This document shows, piece by piece, positions 41,733-51,783 of a stretch of 64,000 nt of DNA. This stretch comes from Psychrobacter glacincola. Lineage in GTDB: Bacteria > Pseudomonadota > Gammaproteobacteria > Pseudomonadales > Moraxellaceae. The notes below the pieces were generated by a model, which was not told the DNA's origin, did no database searches, and worked only from the letters and a program-made list of their open reading frames with translations. The position numbers and the translations under genes were made by a program. The number at the start of each line of letters is the position of its first letter. Position 1 is the stretch's first letter. The stretch covers positions 242,359-306,358 of the forward strand of contig NZ_CAJGZK010000001.1 in NCBI RefSeq assembly GCF_904846215.1. The letters are read 5' to 3'.

Positions 41733-43685
41733 ATGTCAATGCCATTTTCTTATTCTCATCAGACCCAAGTGCCCGCTCATAAAACTTTAAAATCTGCCGC
41801 TTTAATTATTAGCAGCACACTATTATTCTCTGTATCTACTTATGCGGCAGACACAAACCCCTCTGTCGCACCAAAAATCATCAATCCAACCTCGATTAAT
41901 ACCAATGCAATTAATCTAGCGGTTATGACAGAAAATCCTACGCTGTTGTCTGAGACGCAGCGCGTGACACGAGCGAAAACCAACACACTCACGCCCAAGA
42001 CCAATCAAACCAAGGCTAATCAAGCCAAAACTGATCAAGCCATCTATTCTGTCGACGCTATCCACCACCCTGTTTGGGCAAAGAACGGCATGGTCGCTAC
42101 CCAAGAAGCGCTCGCTTCTGATATCGGACTAAAGATTTTAAAAGATGGCGGTAATGCCGTTGATGCTGCTGTAGCAGTTGGCTTTGCGTTAGCTGTGACG
42201 TTGCCGAGGGCAGGTAATATCGGTGGTGGTGGATTTATGATGGTATATGATGCCAAACAAGGTAAAACCGTGGCGCTCGATTATCGTGAAAAAGCGCCCA
42301 GTAGCGCCTCGCGCGATATGTATCTTGATGAGGATGACAATGCCGTCAGTGATTTATCTCGTTATCATGGCTTAGCCGTAGGCGTACCGGGTACAGTCGC
42401 AGGCTTACTCAAAGCGTTAGAGGATCATGGCACCATGAGCCGCGGGCAAGTAATGGCACCAGCGATTGCACTGGCTGAAAACGGAATTGAAGTCACTGCT
42501 GGATTATCAGAGTCCCTAGAAGCGTTAAGCGATCGTCTGCAAAAATGGCCAAGCACCAAAAAGATATTCTTTAAAGCCGATGGCAGCGCTTATCAGCCGG
42601 GTGAGCGCTTAAAACAACCGGAGCTTGCCCATTCGCTAAAGCTGATTGCTACCAAAGGTAATGATGGATTTTATAAAGGAGAAACGGCTCGCAAGCTTGT
42701 AAAAGCAGTCAATGAAGCAGGCGGTAAAATGAGCTTGCAGGACTTAGCCAATTATCAAGCCATTGCTCGCGTGCCGGTCAAAGGCGATTATCGTGGTTAT
42801 GAGATTGTCTCAATGCCACCGCCGTCTTCTGGCGGTATTCATATTGTGCAGATTTTAAATATTTTGGAAGGTTATCCGCTAAAAGACTATGGTCAAAACA
42901 GCGCACAAACCATTCATTTAATGAGCGAGGCGATGCAACTGGCTTATGCCGATCGTTCTGAGTATTTGGGTGATTCTGATTTTATCGATGTACCCGCCAG
43001 CGGTTTAACTGCCCAGCCTTATGCTGATAAGCTGCGCGCCTTAATCAACCCAAATAAAGCCACACCAGCAGCAACCATCAAGGCAAATAACCCTCTGCCG
43101 TACGAGAGCGATCAAACCACACACTTCTCCATTGTCGATAAAGATGGCAATGCAGTAGCCAATACTTATACGCTAAATTTCTCTTATGGTACTGGTCTTG
43201 TCGCTGAAGGTACGGGGATATTGCTCAATAACGAGATGGATGATTTTTCTGCCAAGCCTGGTGTGCCAAATGGTTATGGTTTAATCGGCGGCGATGCCAA
43301 TGCGGTTGAAGCCAATAAACGCCCGTTATCTTCTATGAGTCCAACAATCGTCTTTAAAGACAGCAAACCTTATATCGTCACGGGCAGTCCGGGTGGTAGC
43401 CGCATTATTACGACCGTTACCCAAATTATTTCAAACGTCATTGACCATGATATGAATATCGCTGAAGCCACGCATGCGCCGCGTATTCATGACCAATGGC
43501 TGCCGGATGAGATTCGTATCGAAAAAGCATTGAATGTAGATACCATTAAAAAGCTCGAGTCCATGGGGCATAAGGTCAGTCAGCAGTCAGCCATGGGCTC
43601 AACACAGTCGATTATGATTACACCAAATGGTGTATACGGCTCTTCAGATCCACGTATTGTCGATGCGGCGGTGGTTGGATATTGA
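41733..43685 (+). CDS. ggt: Gamma-glutamyltransferase
   Basis: The 650-residue precursor has a signal peptide, a Lys/Thr/Asn-rich low-complexity stretch (about residues 75-105) and the GGT fold: GGGGFMMVYD, VPGTVAGLLKALEDHG and MPPPSSGGIHIVQIL. The autocleavage site is TTHFSIVDKDGNAVA (nucleophile T462), followed by DDFSAKPGVPN, KRPLSSMSPTIV and GSPGGSRIITTV. It hydrolyses glutathione and gamma-glutamyl compounds in the periplasm. Sequence around the nucleophile is very close to the E. coli enzyme. It is a single-gene unit closed by a hairpin at 43727. Confidence 0.93.
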   Translation: MSMPFSYSHQTQVPAHKTLKSAALIISSTLLFSVSTYAADTNPSVAPKIINPTSINTNAINLAVMTENPTLLSETQRVTRAKTNTLTPKTNQTKANQAKTDQAIYSVDAIHHPVWAKNGMVATQEALASDIGLKILKDGGNAVDAAVAVGFALAVTLPRAGNIGGGGFMMVYDAKQGKTVALDYREKAPSSASRDMYLDEDDNAVSDLSRYHGLAVGVPGTVAGLLKALEDHGTMSRGQVMAPAIALAENGIEVTAGLSESLEALSDRLQKWPSTKKIFFKADGSAYQPGERLKQPELAHSLKLIATKGNDGFYKGETARKLVKAVNEAGGKMSLQDLANYQAIARVPVKGDYRGYEIVSMPPPSSGGIHIVQILNILEGYPLKDYGQNSAQTIHLMSEAMQLAYADRSEYLGDSDFIDVPASGLTAQPYADKLRALINPNKATPAATIKANNPLPYESDQTTHFSIVDKDGNAVANTYTLNFSYGTGLVAEGTGILLNNEMDDFSAKPGVPNGYGLIGGDANAVEANKRPLSSMSPTIVFKDSKPYIVTGSPGGSRIITTVTQIISNVIDHDMNIAEATHAPRIHDQWLPDEIRIEKALNVDTIKKLESMGHKVSQQSAMGSTQSIMITPNGVYGSSDPRIVDAAVVGY

Positions 43686-43726
43686 TATTAGAAGTATTAA
43701 GTTAAATAATTAAGTTAAACAATATC

Positions 43727-43759
43727 GCTCTCTATCCGTCATAGTGTAGAGGGCTTTTT
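43727..43759 (+). terminator. Intrinsic terminator after ggt
   Basis: GCTCTCTA (43727-43734) pairs with TAGAGGGC (43747-43754), one G-T wobble, followed by TTTTTA. Confidence 0.7.
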
Positions 43760-44003
43760 AATATAATTTTTTATCTCGTTTTTATATTACCCAAATAACT
43801 TACCTATGTGTCTCAAAGAGATTAAACCAACCGAATCAGTGGCTGCCTGCGCCAAATAATGCTATTATTAACGACCAAATTTAAACCTTAAAAATACAAA
43901 CTTTAGCATTTTACTACGCCCTAAAAAAACATAAAGTATTGATAATAAAAAATTTATCATCATACAACTCATTCCTTCTCGATCGCATCCGTAAGAGTCT
44001 TCT

Positions 44004-47000
44004 ATGGCATTTGTACATCTTGGCATCCACAGCGAATATTCTATTACCGATTCTATCGTCCGTATTAAGCCGCTTATCAAAGCGGCGGCGGCGGACAATC
44101 AAAGCGCCCTTGCCTTGACCGATTTATCAAACCTTTATGCCACGGTAAAGTTTTACCGTGCTTGCTTAGGTGCGGGTATCAAGCCCATCATCGGTAGTGA
44201 AGTCATCATGGAAAATGAGGACACGCGTTTGACCTTATTAGCGATGGATAACGAGGGTTATCAAAACATCACTCGCATCGTGTCGCTTGGCTTTACCGAA
44301 GGTCGCGCTGACCCTGTCAACCATGGTACGCCTGTCATCAAACGCAGCCATATTTTAGAGCACGCGGCAGGCGTCATTGTCTTATTCACTGAAAAATCTG
44401 ATGTCGGTCAAGCGTTGGTTGGCTCCATGCCAGAAAAAGCCGATGAGCTGATTACAGAGTGGCAAACAGCATTTAATGATCGCTTGTATTTTGCGATTAA
44501 GCGCACCAATCGTACGGGTGAAGACGCCTTTATTAAAGCGGCTATTCACTCAGGCGCTAAGCATCATATTGCTATCATTGCCCATAATGATGTGCGGTTT
44601 TTAGAGCAAGATGATTTTGATGCCCATGAAGCGCGCGTTTGTATTGCTGGCTCTTATGTACTTGCCGACCAAAATCGCCCGCAGACTTACTCCGATGAGC
44701 AGTACCTGAAAACTCAGGCACAAATGCAACAGTTATTTGCTGATATTCCGCAGGTTATTGACAATACTTTGCACTTAGCAACGCGCTGTAATGTGACATT
44801 GACGCTCGGTATTAACGTACTACCAGAGTTTCCAGTACCTGAAGGCGAGACCACTGAATCGTTTTTTCGCTTAGAATCGCAGCGCGGGCTTGAAAATCGC
44901 TTAGACAAACTTTTCCCAGTTGACGCGCGCAGTGATAATTGGAGTGATATCCGCCAAAGATACGATGAGCGCTTAGAGTATGAGCTAAAAGTTATCCTAT
45001 CGATGGGTTTCCCCGGTTACTTCCTTATCGTGATGGACTTTATCCGCTGGGCAAAAGCCAATGGCGTACCAGTCGGTCCCGGTCGTGGTTCTGGTGCAGG
45101 CTCGCTCGTCGCTTATGCGCTCAATATCACCGACCTCGACCCTATTCATTACGACTTACTATTTGAGCGCTTTTTAAACCCTGAACGGGTGTCCATGCCC
45201 GATTTCGATATTGACTTTTGTATTGAAGGTCGCGACCGCGTCATTGATTATGTGGCACAAACCTATGGTCGAGAAGCGGTATCGCAAATTATCACCTTTG
45301 GTACCATGGCAGCAAAAGCAGTGGTACGTGATGTGGCGCGCGCACAGAGTAAATCCTACTTCCTTGCCAGCAAGATGTCGAAACTTATTCCCAAAACACC
45401 GGGTATCACACTCAGTCAAGCGCTCGAGCAAGAGCCACAGCTCAAAGACTTACTCTCCAATCCTGATAACATGGATTATGAAGATGCCATCGAAGTGTGG
45501 GAAATGGCCATTAAGCTGGAGGGTATTTGCCGGAACGTCGGTAAACATGCAGGCGGTGTGTTGATTGCGCCGCACAGAATTACCGATTTTAGCGCCATCT
45601 ATTGTGATGATGAAGGTCACCGCGTCAGTCAATTTGATAAAGATGATGTTGAAGCAGTTGGTCTGGTCAAGTTCGATTTCTTGGGTCTGCGTAACTTAAC
45701 GGTCATTAGTGCAGCCGTTGAAAACATTAATAAGCGCCGCGTTAAAGAAGGCAAAGAGGCGTTGGTATTAGAAGACTTGCCCCTTGATGACGCGAAAGCC
45801 TATAAGCTCTTGCAAGATGCCAAAACCACCGCCGTCTTTCAGCTAGAAAGTATGGGCATGAAAAAGTATCTCGCTAAGTTGCAGCCGACCAACATCGAAG
45901 ACGTGATTGCTATGTGTGCGCTCTATCGTCCCGGTCCGCTTGATGCCGGCATGGTTGAGATGTATATCGACCGTAAGCATGGGCGCGAAGAAGTTATTTA
46001 TGACCATCCCAATCTTGAGCCAATTTTGGAAAACACCAACGGCGTTATTGTCTATCAAGAACAAGTGATGCAAATCTCGCAGGTAATGGCGGGCTATAGC
46101 TTGGGCGGCGCGGATATGTTACGCCGTGCGATGGGTAAAAAGAAACCGGAAGAGATGGCAAAACAGCGCGATATCTTTGTGACAGGTGCCACCGCGCAAG
46201 GCATTGATGAAGCGACATCAGGCGGCGTCTTTGACTTGATGGAAAAGTTCGCCGGTTATGGTTTTAACCGCTCGCATTCTGCCGCATATGGCGTGCTGGC
46301 TTACCAGACCGCGTATCTAAAACAGTACTACCCTGCTGAATTTATGGCAGCGGTACTGACCTCAGATATGAATAACACTGATAACGTCGTGTTCTTTATT
46401 AATGATTGCCGTGAAAACTTTGAATTAACGGTGGTAAATCCATCAGTCAACCGCAGTGAATGGCATTTTGTTGCCGATACGCCGACCAATATTATTTATG
46501 GTTTGGGCGCGATTAAAGGCGTTGGTGAAGGCGCTGTCGACTCTATCGTTGAAGCGCGTCGCCGTGACGGATACTTCAAAGATTTATATGATTTCTGTCG
46601 CCGTGTTGATATCAAAAAAGTCAATAAACGCACGCTTGAAGCCTTAGTCAGTGCTGGCTGTTTTGATGACTTTGCGGCGACTTTACGTCCAGACTTGCTA
46701 AGCGATGAAGCTTACGAGATTCGCGGCGCATTAATGAGTCAGCTGCCAAGTGCTGTACAAGCCGCTGAGCAAGACCGTCAAAACCGCGAAATCGGCATGA
46801 TGGATTTGTTTGGTGAAATGGATGGTATCGTCGCGGCGCCGCCACTGGTTATGACACCAGAGCTGATTTGGGGCGACAAACACCGTCTAAAAGCGGAGAA
46901 AAATACCTTAGGCTTGTATTTAACCGGACATCCTATCGATGAATATCGCGACGAGCTAAAGCATTATACCTCAGGTACGCGTCTCGACAAATTAACTGAT

Positions 47001-47747
47001 ACCGGCTATAACGGCAGCTGTTATTTTGCCGGTCTTATCATCGATATCGCCAATTTTGGCACACGTAATGTCATTATTTTAGATGATGGTACTTCAAGAC
47101 TGGAGGTCAGCTGCTATGCGGAGCGCTTTAACCGCGTCAAAGAGCAGCTTAAAGTAGATGAAGTTGTCATTATCAAAGGTAGCATCCGTGAGCGTGATGG
47201 ACGGCTGTTTGCTCGCCTTGACAATGCCATGAGTATGGTCGATGCGCGCTTAAGATGGCTCAAAAAAATCAGTATTAAAATCCATGGTAGTGATATCGAC
47301 CTACTGACGCGCATGCAGCCTTTGCTGAAGCCTGCACAAGCCAGCATTATTCCGGCACCCAAATTGTCTTATGACAATGAGCAAGACGAGCAAAGTAGCC
47401 ATACTAATAACGACAGTTTTGGCGGTTATAATGCGGCAATGGGTGGCAGTTTATATGACGAAGACGGTAATGATTTATTGGCGTTAGAGAATAATATGGC
47501 GCAAGACGCTTATTCAAACAGCACTGACCGAAGCCTGAGTGAGCAAAGCTATGCCAATAATACACTCAGCAATACTGATGCCTCTATTAGAGATAATTGC
47601 CTACCGCTTGGACTCAGCATCTATGAAGAATACGGCATTGCCAATGTAGGACTCTCTGAGCATTGGCGCATTTATCCGAACGATGACAATTTGCAGCAGT
47701 TAAAAACTATGATTAGTGAAGATAACTTGCATTTTCACTACAGCTAA
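44004..47747 (+). CDS. dnaE: DNA polymerase III alpha subunit
   Basis: The 1247-residue replicative polymerase has an N-terminal PHP domain (FVHLGIHSEYSITDS), the palm catalytic motif SMPDFDIDFCIEGRD near residue 400, VGPGRGSGAGSLVAYAL, FDFLGLRNLTVI and ALYRPGPLDAGM. An OB-fold follows at about residues 1000-1080 (GLIIDIANFGTRNVIIL). It is about 90 residues longer than the E. coli protein, partly because of a polar, Asn/Asp/Ser-rich insert near residues 1125-1195. It catalyses chromosomal DNA synthesis. It is followed 93 bp later by an Hpt-domain gene. Confidence 0.96.
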   Translation: MAFVHLGIHSEYSITDSIVRIKPLIKAAAADNQSALALTDLSNLYATVKFYRACLGAGIKPIIGSEVIMENEDTRLTLLAMDNEGYQNITRIVSLGFTEGRADPVNHGTPVIKRSHILEHAAGVIVLFTEKSDVGQALVGSMPEKADELITEWQTAFNDRLYFAIKRTNRTGEDAFIKAAIHSGAKHHIAIIAHNDVRFLEQDDFDAHEARVCIAGSYVLADQNRPQTYSDEQYLKTQAQMQQLFADIPQVIDNTLHLATRCNVTLTLGINVLPEFPVPEGETTESFFRLESQRGLENRLDKLFPVDARSDNWSDIRQRYDERLEYELKVILSMGFPGYFLIVMDFIRWAKANGVPVGPGRGSGAGSLVAYALNITDLDPIHYDLLFERFLNPERVSMPDFDIDFCIEGRDRVIDYVAQTYGREAVSQIITFGTMAAKAVVRDVARAQSKSYFLASKMSKLIPKTPGITLSQALEQEPQLKDLLSNPDNMDYEDAIEVWEMAIKLEGICRNVGKHAGGVLIAPHRITDFSAIYCDDEGHRVSQFDKDDVEAVGLVKFDFLGLRNLTVISAAVENINKRRVKEGKEALVLEDLPLDDAKAYKLLQDAKTTAVFQLESMGMKKYLAKLQPTNIEDVIAMCALYRPGPLDAGMVEMYIDRKHGREEVIYDHPNLEPILENTNGVIVYQEQVMQISQVMAGYSLGGADMLRRAMGKKKPEEMAKQRDIFVTGATAQGIDEATSGGVFDLMEKFAGYGFNRSHSAAYGVLAYQTAYLKQYYPAEFMAAVLTSDMNNTDNVVFFINDCRENFELTVVNPSVNRSEWHFVADTPTNIIYGLGAIKGVGEGAVDSIVEARRRDGYFKDLYDFCRRVDIKKVNKRTLEALVSAGCFDDFAATLRPDLLSDEAYEIRGALMSQLPSAVQAAEQDRQNREIGMMDLFGEMDGIVAAPPLVMTPELIWGDKHRLKAEKNTLGLYLTGHPIDEYRDELKHYTSGTRLDKLTDTGYNGSCYFAGLIIDIANFGTRNVIILDDGTSRLEVSCYAERFNRVKEQLKVDEVVIIKGSIRERDGRLFARLDNAMSMVDARLRWLKKISIKIHGSDIDLLTRMQPLLKPAQASIIPAPKLSYDNEQDEQSSHTNNDSFGGYNAAMGGSLYDEDGNDLLALENNMAQDAYSNSTDRSLSEQSYANNTLSNTDASIRDNCLPLGLSIYEEYGIANVGLSEHWRIYPNDDNLQQLKTMISEDNLHFHYS

Positions 47748-47840
47748 CAAATACCTTACCGTTAGCATATTTATTAGTAAGAAAGTATTTATTATAATGA
47801 TTCTTTCTACGCTACCTTTAATCCTATTGGACACACGACT

Positions 47841-48221
47841 ATGGCTAATATTATGAACAACGATATGACCGCCATAACTGATGACGAAATTATCAATACT
47901 GAGCAGTTTGAAGACATGCGCGACTTATTAGAAGAAGACTTTGTCGATTTGATACAAGTCTATTTTAACGATTGTCGTCGCCGTATCACAGAACTGAGAC
48001 AAGCTCAGCAAGAAGAAGATAATGCCAAGGGCTTTGAGCTTGCTCATGCGTTAAAAGGCGCCAGTGTCAATTTGGGCGCAACCCAAATGACGCGTCTTGG
48101 CAGTCAATTACAAGAGCTTTGCCGTGAGCATCTTATCAGCGAGCAAGCTCCACTTATCGAGGACATCGCCATCGCCTTGCAACGTGCTGAGCAAGACATC
48201 AACCAGAGATTAGGACAATAA
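47841..48221 (+). CDS. Hpt-domain histidine phosphotransfer protein
   Basis: The 126-residue four-helix protein has the phosphoaccepting motif FELAHALKGASVNLGA (His69) and LGSQLQELCR, as in single-domain Hpt proteins. These relay phosphate between a hybrid kinase and a response regulator. No hybrid kinase is encoded nearby. Its stop overlaps the trmJ start by one base (TAATG), indicating coupled translation with an RNA methyltransferase, which is a functionally unexplained pairing. Confidence 0.82.
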   Translation: MANIMNNDMTAITDDEIINTEQFEDMRDLLEEDFVDLIQVYFNDCRRRITELRQAQQEEDNAKGFELAHALKGASVNLGATQMTRLGSQLQELCREHLISEQAPLIEDIAIALQRAEQDINQRLGQ

Positions 48222-49102
48222 TGAGTAACAACGTACCCTCATCTTTCATAACAGCAGTATCAACTGTCAGCGATTATCTGTCTAATATGCAAGTAGTGAT
48301 GGTCAATACGACATTGCCTGCCAATATTGGTTCAGCAGCACGCGCCATGCACACCATGGGGTTATCGAGATTGACGGTGGTTGACCCCAAATTGCCGATT
48401 GATGACACCAGCGTCTCTCATGCTGCCGGCGGTAGTGAGTTATTGTCATCAGCAATCATAGCACCAACGCTTGAATCTGCTATCGCTGATTGCCAGTTGG
48501 TATTTGCGGCCAGTAGTCGTAGCCGTCATTTGCCGCGCCCTGTGGTCACGCCGACACAAGCTGCCAAAATCATGCTGGACTTTATTGACAAGCAAAATGC
48601 GATTAATGAGCGAAATGGTATTGATACAGCGCCCAACATTGCCATTTTGTTTGGACGTGAAGATCGCGGATTGACCAATGAAGAATTGGCTTATGCGGAC
48701 TATCATATTCAAATTGATGCTAACCCTGCTTATCCAGTACTCAATGTTGCTTCAGCGGTGCAAGTGATTGCGAGCTTTATTTATGCTTATACGCAAACGC
48801 ATATCCAAGCTGACAGCGAAGATAATAATATAGCACAGGTAACTGACAACGTAGAGACGCTTGGACAAGGGATGCTTAATACCTATGTGCGCCAGCAATG
48901 GGATGAACCCGCAATTACTCAGCAACAATTGCAACAGCTTACTGAGCGTACCACCGCATTGATGGTTCAACGCAAACTGGCAGATAGTGAAAACTTAAAA
49001 TCGCTGCCATCACGCTTGTCTAGACTCGGTTCACGTATTCAACTCGATCAAAAAGAGTATCAATTACTCAGTGCCCTGCTAGCAAAACTTTTAAGAGACT
49101 AA
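48221..49102 (+). CDS. trmJ: tRNA (cytidine/uridine-2'-O)-methyltransferase TrmJ-like
   Basis: The 293-residue SPOUT-class enzyme has MVNTTLPANIGSAARAMHTM (motif 1), AILFGREDRGLTNEEL (motif 2) and YPVLNVASAVQVIASFIY (motif 3), which form the SAM-binding trefoil knot of the TrmH/TrmJ group. TrmJ methylates position 32 in the tRNA anticodon loop. A C-terminal helical extension (about 225-293) matches TrmJ. Its start overlaps the Hpt gene stop by one base. Confidence 0.88.
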   Translation: MSNNVPSSFITAVSTVSDYLSNMQVVMVNTTLPANIGSAARAMHTMGLSRLTVVDPKLPIDDTSVSHAAGGSELLSSAIIAPTLESAIADCQLVFAASSRSRHLPRPVVTPTQAAKIMLDFIDKQNAINERNGIDTAPNIAILFGREDRGLTNEELAYADYHIQIDANPAYPVLNVASAVQVIASFIYAYTQTHIQADSEDNNIAQVTDNVETLGQGMLNTYVRQQWDEPAITQQQLQQLTERTTALMVQRKLADSENLKSLPSRLSRLGSRIQLDQKEYQLLSALLAKLLRD

Positions 49103-49201
49103 AGCTCTCCTGCAAAGCTTAATAAGTTAATTGTCTTGCCATCATTGGCATTATTAGTAGTACAGGTAGTTATATCATTTAACAATAAAAAGGGATTCAC
49201 G

Positions 49202-49645
49202 ATGAATTGGACTGTTTATTTATCCGGAGAAATACACACCGATTGGCGTCAAAAAATTATGCAAGGCGCGAAAGATCATGGTCTGGCTATTAAATTTACA
49301 TCCGCAGTGACTGAGCATGAAGCCAGTGATGCGGCAGGTGACGTGCTTGGTAAAGATGACAATGGATTCTGGCGCGACCATAAATCATCCAAGGTTAATG
49401 CGATTCGCACCAAAAATATGATTCAAAACTGTGACATTGCTATCATTCGTTTTGGTGATAAATATAAGCAGTGGAACGCCGCATTCGATGCCGGCTACTG
49501 TGCCGCACTAGGCAAGCCTTATATCACCCTGCATGCTGAAGATATCATTCATCCGCTAAAAGAAGTGGACGGTGCGGCAATGGCATGGGCACAAACGCCT
49601 GAGCAGGTTGTTGAGCTGCTAAAATATATTACCAGTGATAGCTAA
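49202..49645 (+). CDS. YtoQ-family protein
   Basis: I place the start at the ATG at 49202 (NWTVYLSGEIHTDWRQKI), preceded by GGGA; the frame is open further upstream but that part is unlike the family. The 147-residue product has the YtoQ pattern with RTKNMIQNCDIAIIRFGDKY and FDAGYCAALGKPYITLH, resembling nucleoside 2-deoxyribosyltransferase-like folds. Its cellular role is unknown. It is followed by a strong terminator. Confidence 0.82.
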   Translation: MNWTVYLSGEIHTDWRQKIMQGAKDHGLAIKFTSAVTEHEASDAAGDVLGKDDNGFWRDHKSSKVNAIRTKNMIQNCDIAIIRFGDKYKQWNAAFDAGYCAALGKPYITLHAEDIIHPLKEVDGAAMAWAQTPEQVVELLKYITSDS

Positions 49646-49654
49646 AGGCTAATA

Positions 49655-49712
49655 AAAAATCGCCTGTAGCTGAAGCGCGAATAATTGGCGTTTTATCTAC
49701 AGGCGATTTTTA
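49655..49712 (+). terminator. Intrinsic terminator after ytoQ-like gene
   Basis: ATCGCCTGTAG (49659-49669) pairs perfectly with CTACAGGCGAT (49697-49707), with an A-run before it and TTTT after it. The loop is long (27 bases). Confidence 0.82.
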
Positions 49713-49793
49713 TTTAGCGTACATTGCTATATTTTGTGCTACAAAACTGCTATAACTAAATAGAGTGTATCCAAAAATACGATAGGACAATTT

Positions 49794-50705
49794 ATGTCAT
49801 TGCCAACTGCTTTATTCAAATCGCTTGTCCGCATCAAAAGAGACTTAAAAGAAGATATCGATGCGGTATTCAATCGCGACCCTGCGGCGCGTAACAGTCT
49901 AGAGGTAATCTTAACTTATCCTGGCATCCACGCACTTATCCTACATCGCGGCGCGCATTGTCTTTGGCATAATGAGCAAAAGCTTGCCGCTCGGGTGATT
50001 TCTTACGGCTCGCGCATCATCACTGGTATCGAGATTCATCCTGCTGCCAAAATTGGTCGTCGGTTTTTTATTGACCATGGCATGGGTATCGTCATTGGCG
50101 AGACAGCAGAGATTGGTAATGATGTGACCCTTTATCATGGTGTCACACTAGGCGGTGTTTCTTGGAATAATGGCAAACGCCATCCGACATTAGAAGATGG
50201 TGTCATCGTCGGTGCTGGCGCTAAGGTCTTAGGACCATTTACTGTTGGGAAGAATGCTAAAATCGGCTCAAATGCGGTGGTGGTAAAAGCGGTTCCAGCA
50301 GGGGCAACTATGGTCGGTAGCGCCGCTCGTATGATTTCAGATCATCATGACGAAAAAGGCAATCCTATCACGACCAAAGTCAATGATGCCAAACAACAAG
50401 AAAAAGCGGCGCAAGCTGCTTCTAAAGATGATCACTCAGATAAAAAACAGGCAAACCATACAGCGCGCGAAACCACTTTTCAAGCTTATGGCATAAACCC
50501 CATGTCACAAGACCCTGTCGCTGAAGCCTTTGCTAAAATGCTTGAACACATTCAACAATCAGAAAACCGCTTAGATCAACTACAAACTGCTATGTGTAAA
50601 ATCGATCCTAATTTTTGCAAAAAAGAATATGACAAATTGTGCTTAGAGGATTTGGACGTGATTGGCAGAAGTAATATAGATGAGATAGCTGCTAAGTCGC
50701 AATAG
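49794..50705 (+). CDS. cysE: Serine O-acetyltransferase
   Basis: The 303-residue protein has the SAT N-terminal helical region and the left-handed beta-helix: [34 protein letters not shown] and [19 protein letters not shown]. It makes O-acetylserine from serine and acetyl-CoA for cysteine synthesis. The C-terminal about 110 residues (Lys/Gln-rich, then [19 protein letters not shown]) extend beyond classical CysE, and the end is not the usual Ile that docks into CysK, so feedback or complex formation may differ. It is a single-gene unit. Confidence 0.9.
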   Translation: MSLPTALFKSLVRIKRDLKEDIDAVFNRDPAARNSLEVILTYPGIHALILHRGAHCLWHNEQKLAARVISYGSRIITGIEIHPAAKIGRRFFIDHGMGIVIGETAEIGNDVTLYHGVTLGGVSWNNGKRHPTLEDGVIVGAGAKVLGPFTVGKNAKIGSNAVVVKAVPAGATMVGSAARMISDHHDEKGNPITTKVNDAKQQEKAAQAASKDDHSDKKQANHTARETTFQAYGINPMSQDPVAEAFAKMLEHIQQSENRLDQLQTAMCKIDPNFCKKEYDKLCLEDLDVIGRSNIDEIAAKSQ

Positions 50706-50714
50706 CATTTTCTG

Positions 50715-50753
50715 TTTATGCTGGGTTTAACGCTGTGTTAGATCCAGCATAAA
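50715..50753. terminator. Bidirectional hairpin between cysE and folK-like genes
   Basis: TTTATGCTGG (50715-50724) and CCAGCATAAA (50744-50753) are perfect inverted repeats between convergent genes. There is no long T-run. Confidence 0.5.
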
Positions 50754-50760
50754 TAATCCA

Positions 50761-51297
50761 TTATAAAACATTCATTCCTGCTAGCAATTCTTCAACCCCT
50801 TCTCTTTCATGTGCCTTAAATGGATAACGATTTGCCATAATTATCCACTTGGACCATTCAAGTTCTTTATTTTTGCTTAGGCTATTATCTTTGGTAGCTA
50901 ACTTTATGAGCAAAATATCGATGTCCATCGTCACTTGTTTGATAACCGTCTGCAATTCTGTCAGTCGCTGTCTTTGACAAGCGCCCTCAAACTGTTTAAA
51001 TATCTGGTGTAGCTGCTGCAAAGCTATGGGCGTCGCTAAAGACAAATAAACACACTGGTTGGTGTAATCAGGTTTTGACAGCTCTATGCTGGCAGTAAAG
51101 TCAGGGTTTTGAAAAGCCGTCGACAGTGTTATAGCACCAAGATTCGCCAAACGCTTTCGGACACGCGGCAAGTGTATCTGCGCATCATGATTGCTGCCCA
51201 ATGCTAGTAGCACAGCCGTTACAGGCTGGGCTTGCAATGCTTCAGGCTCGCAGCTTGTCAGTGATTCAAGCAAATGATCCAAAGCTTTATGCATCAT
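50761..51297 (-). CDS. folK: HPPK-like 6-hydroxymethyl-dihydropterin pyrophosphokinase
   Basis: From the ATG at 51295-51297 the product is 178 residues and overlaps the folB end by 11 bp. VTAVLLALGSNHDAQIHLP matches the HPPK N-terminus, and QVTMDIDILLIKL replaces the usual RxLDLDILL motif, keeping both Mg-binding aspartates. It would transfer pyrophosphate from ATP to the pterin in folate synthesis. The sequence is quite divergent: the expected Arg and Pro before the DxD are missing. The frame stays open upstream to 51411 inside folB. It could be an atypical or weakly active FolK, with a second copy elsewhere. Confidence 0.7.
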   Translation of the reverse strand: MMHKALDHLLESLTSCEPEALQAQPVTAVLLALGSNHDAQIHLPRVRKRLANLGAITLSTAFQNPDFTASIELSKPDYTNQCVYLSLATPIALQQLHQIFKQFEGACQRQRLTELQTVIKQVTMDIDILLIKLATKDNSLSKNKELEWSKWIIMANRYPFKAHEREGVEELLAGMNVL

Positions 51298-51709
51298 CAG
51301 CTGAGCTAGTATCAGCTTGATTGCCAGACCCATTAGATGCCGCTTGGGCATAGCGAGTGATTTGTACACCAACCGCATCTGCTTGTTCAATAGCGGTAGG
51401 CTTGGCAACACTTAAGGTAATTTTATCGCAGCTATATTTTTCGAGCAATTTATCAGCGATTTGCCCAGCCAGATGTTCAAGCAACTGTGCTTTGATAGCT
51501 TGGCACCATGCGGTTACGTCATCACAGACCTCTTTATAATTTAGCGCATCTTTTACCTCATCTGAGACAGCAGCGCGGCTAATATCAGTTTCAAGCGCGA
51601 TATCAATCAATAACGGCTGAGTAATGGCGCGCTCCCATTCGTAAACGCCAATCACTGCCTCTACCTTTAAAGCTTTTACAAACACGACATCAGACTGAGT
51701 ATGAAACAT
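51287..51709 (-). CDS. folB: Dihydroneopterin aldolase
   Basis: The 140-residue protein has VKALKVEAVIGVYEWERAI (catalytic Glu), LNYKEVCDDVTAW and LEHLAGQIADKLL with KPTAIEQADAVGVQI at the end, the FolB pattern. It converts dihydroneopterin to 6-hydroxymethyl-dihydropterin and glycolaldehyde. AAGGA precedes the ATG. It overlaps the folK-like gene, whose product uses its product, so the pair forms a folate unit. Confidence 0.88.
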   Translation of the reverse strand: MFHTQSDVVFVKALKVEAVIGVYEWERAITQPLLIDIALETDISRAAVSDEVKDALNYKEVCDDVTAWCQAIKAQLLEHLAGQIADKLLEKYSCDKITLSVAKPTAIEQADAVGVQITRYAQAASNGSGNQADTSSADDA

Positions 51710-51783
51710 AAAAGCATCCTTGTTAATTGTATTTTTTGACTGTCTATTTTTTGATGATTTAGTTTAGTGATTTGTTTAGTGAT

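Noticed and set aside
47750..47840. Possible tRNA or small RNA in the dnaE-Hpt gap
   Set aside because: No cloverleaf, TTCGAAT-type loop or terminator was found; the same holds for other gaps inspected.
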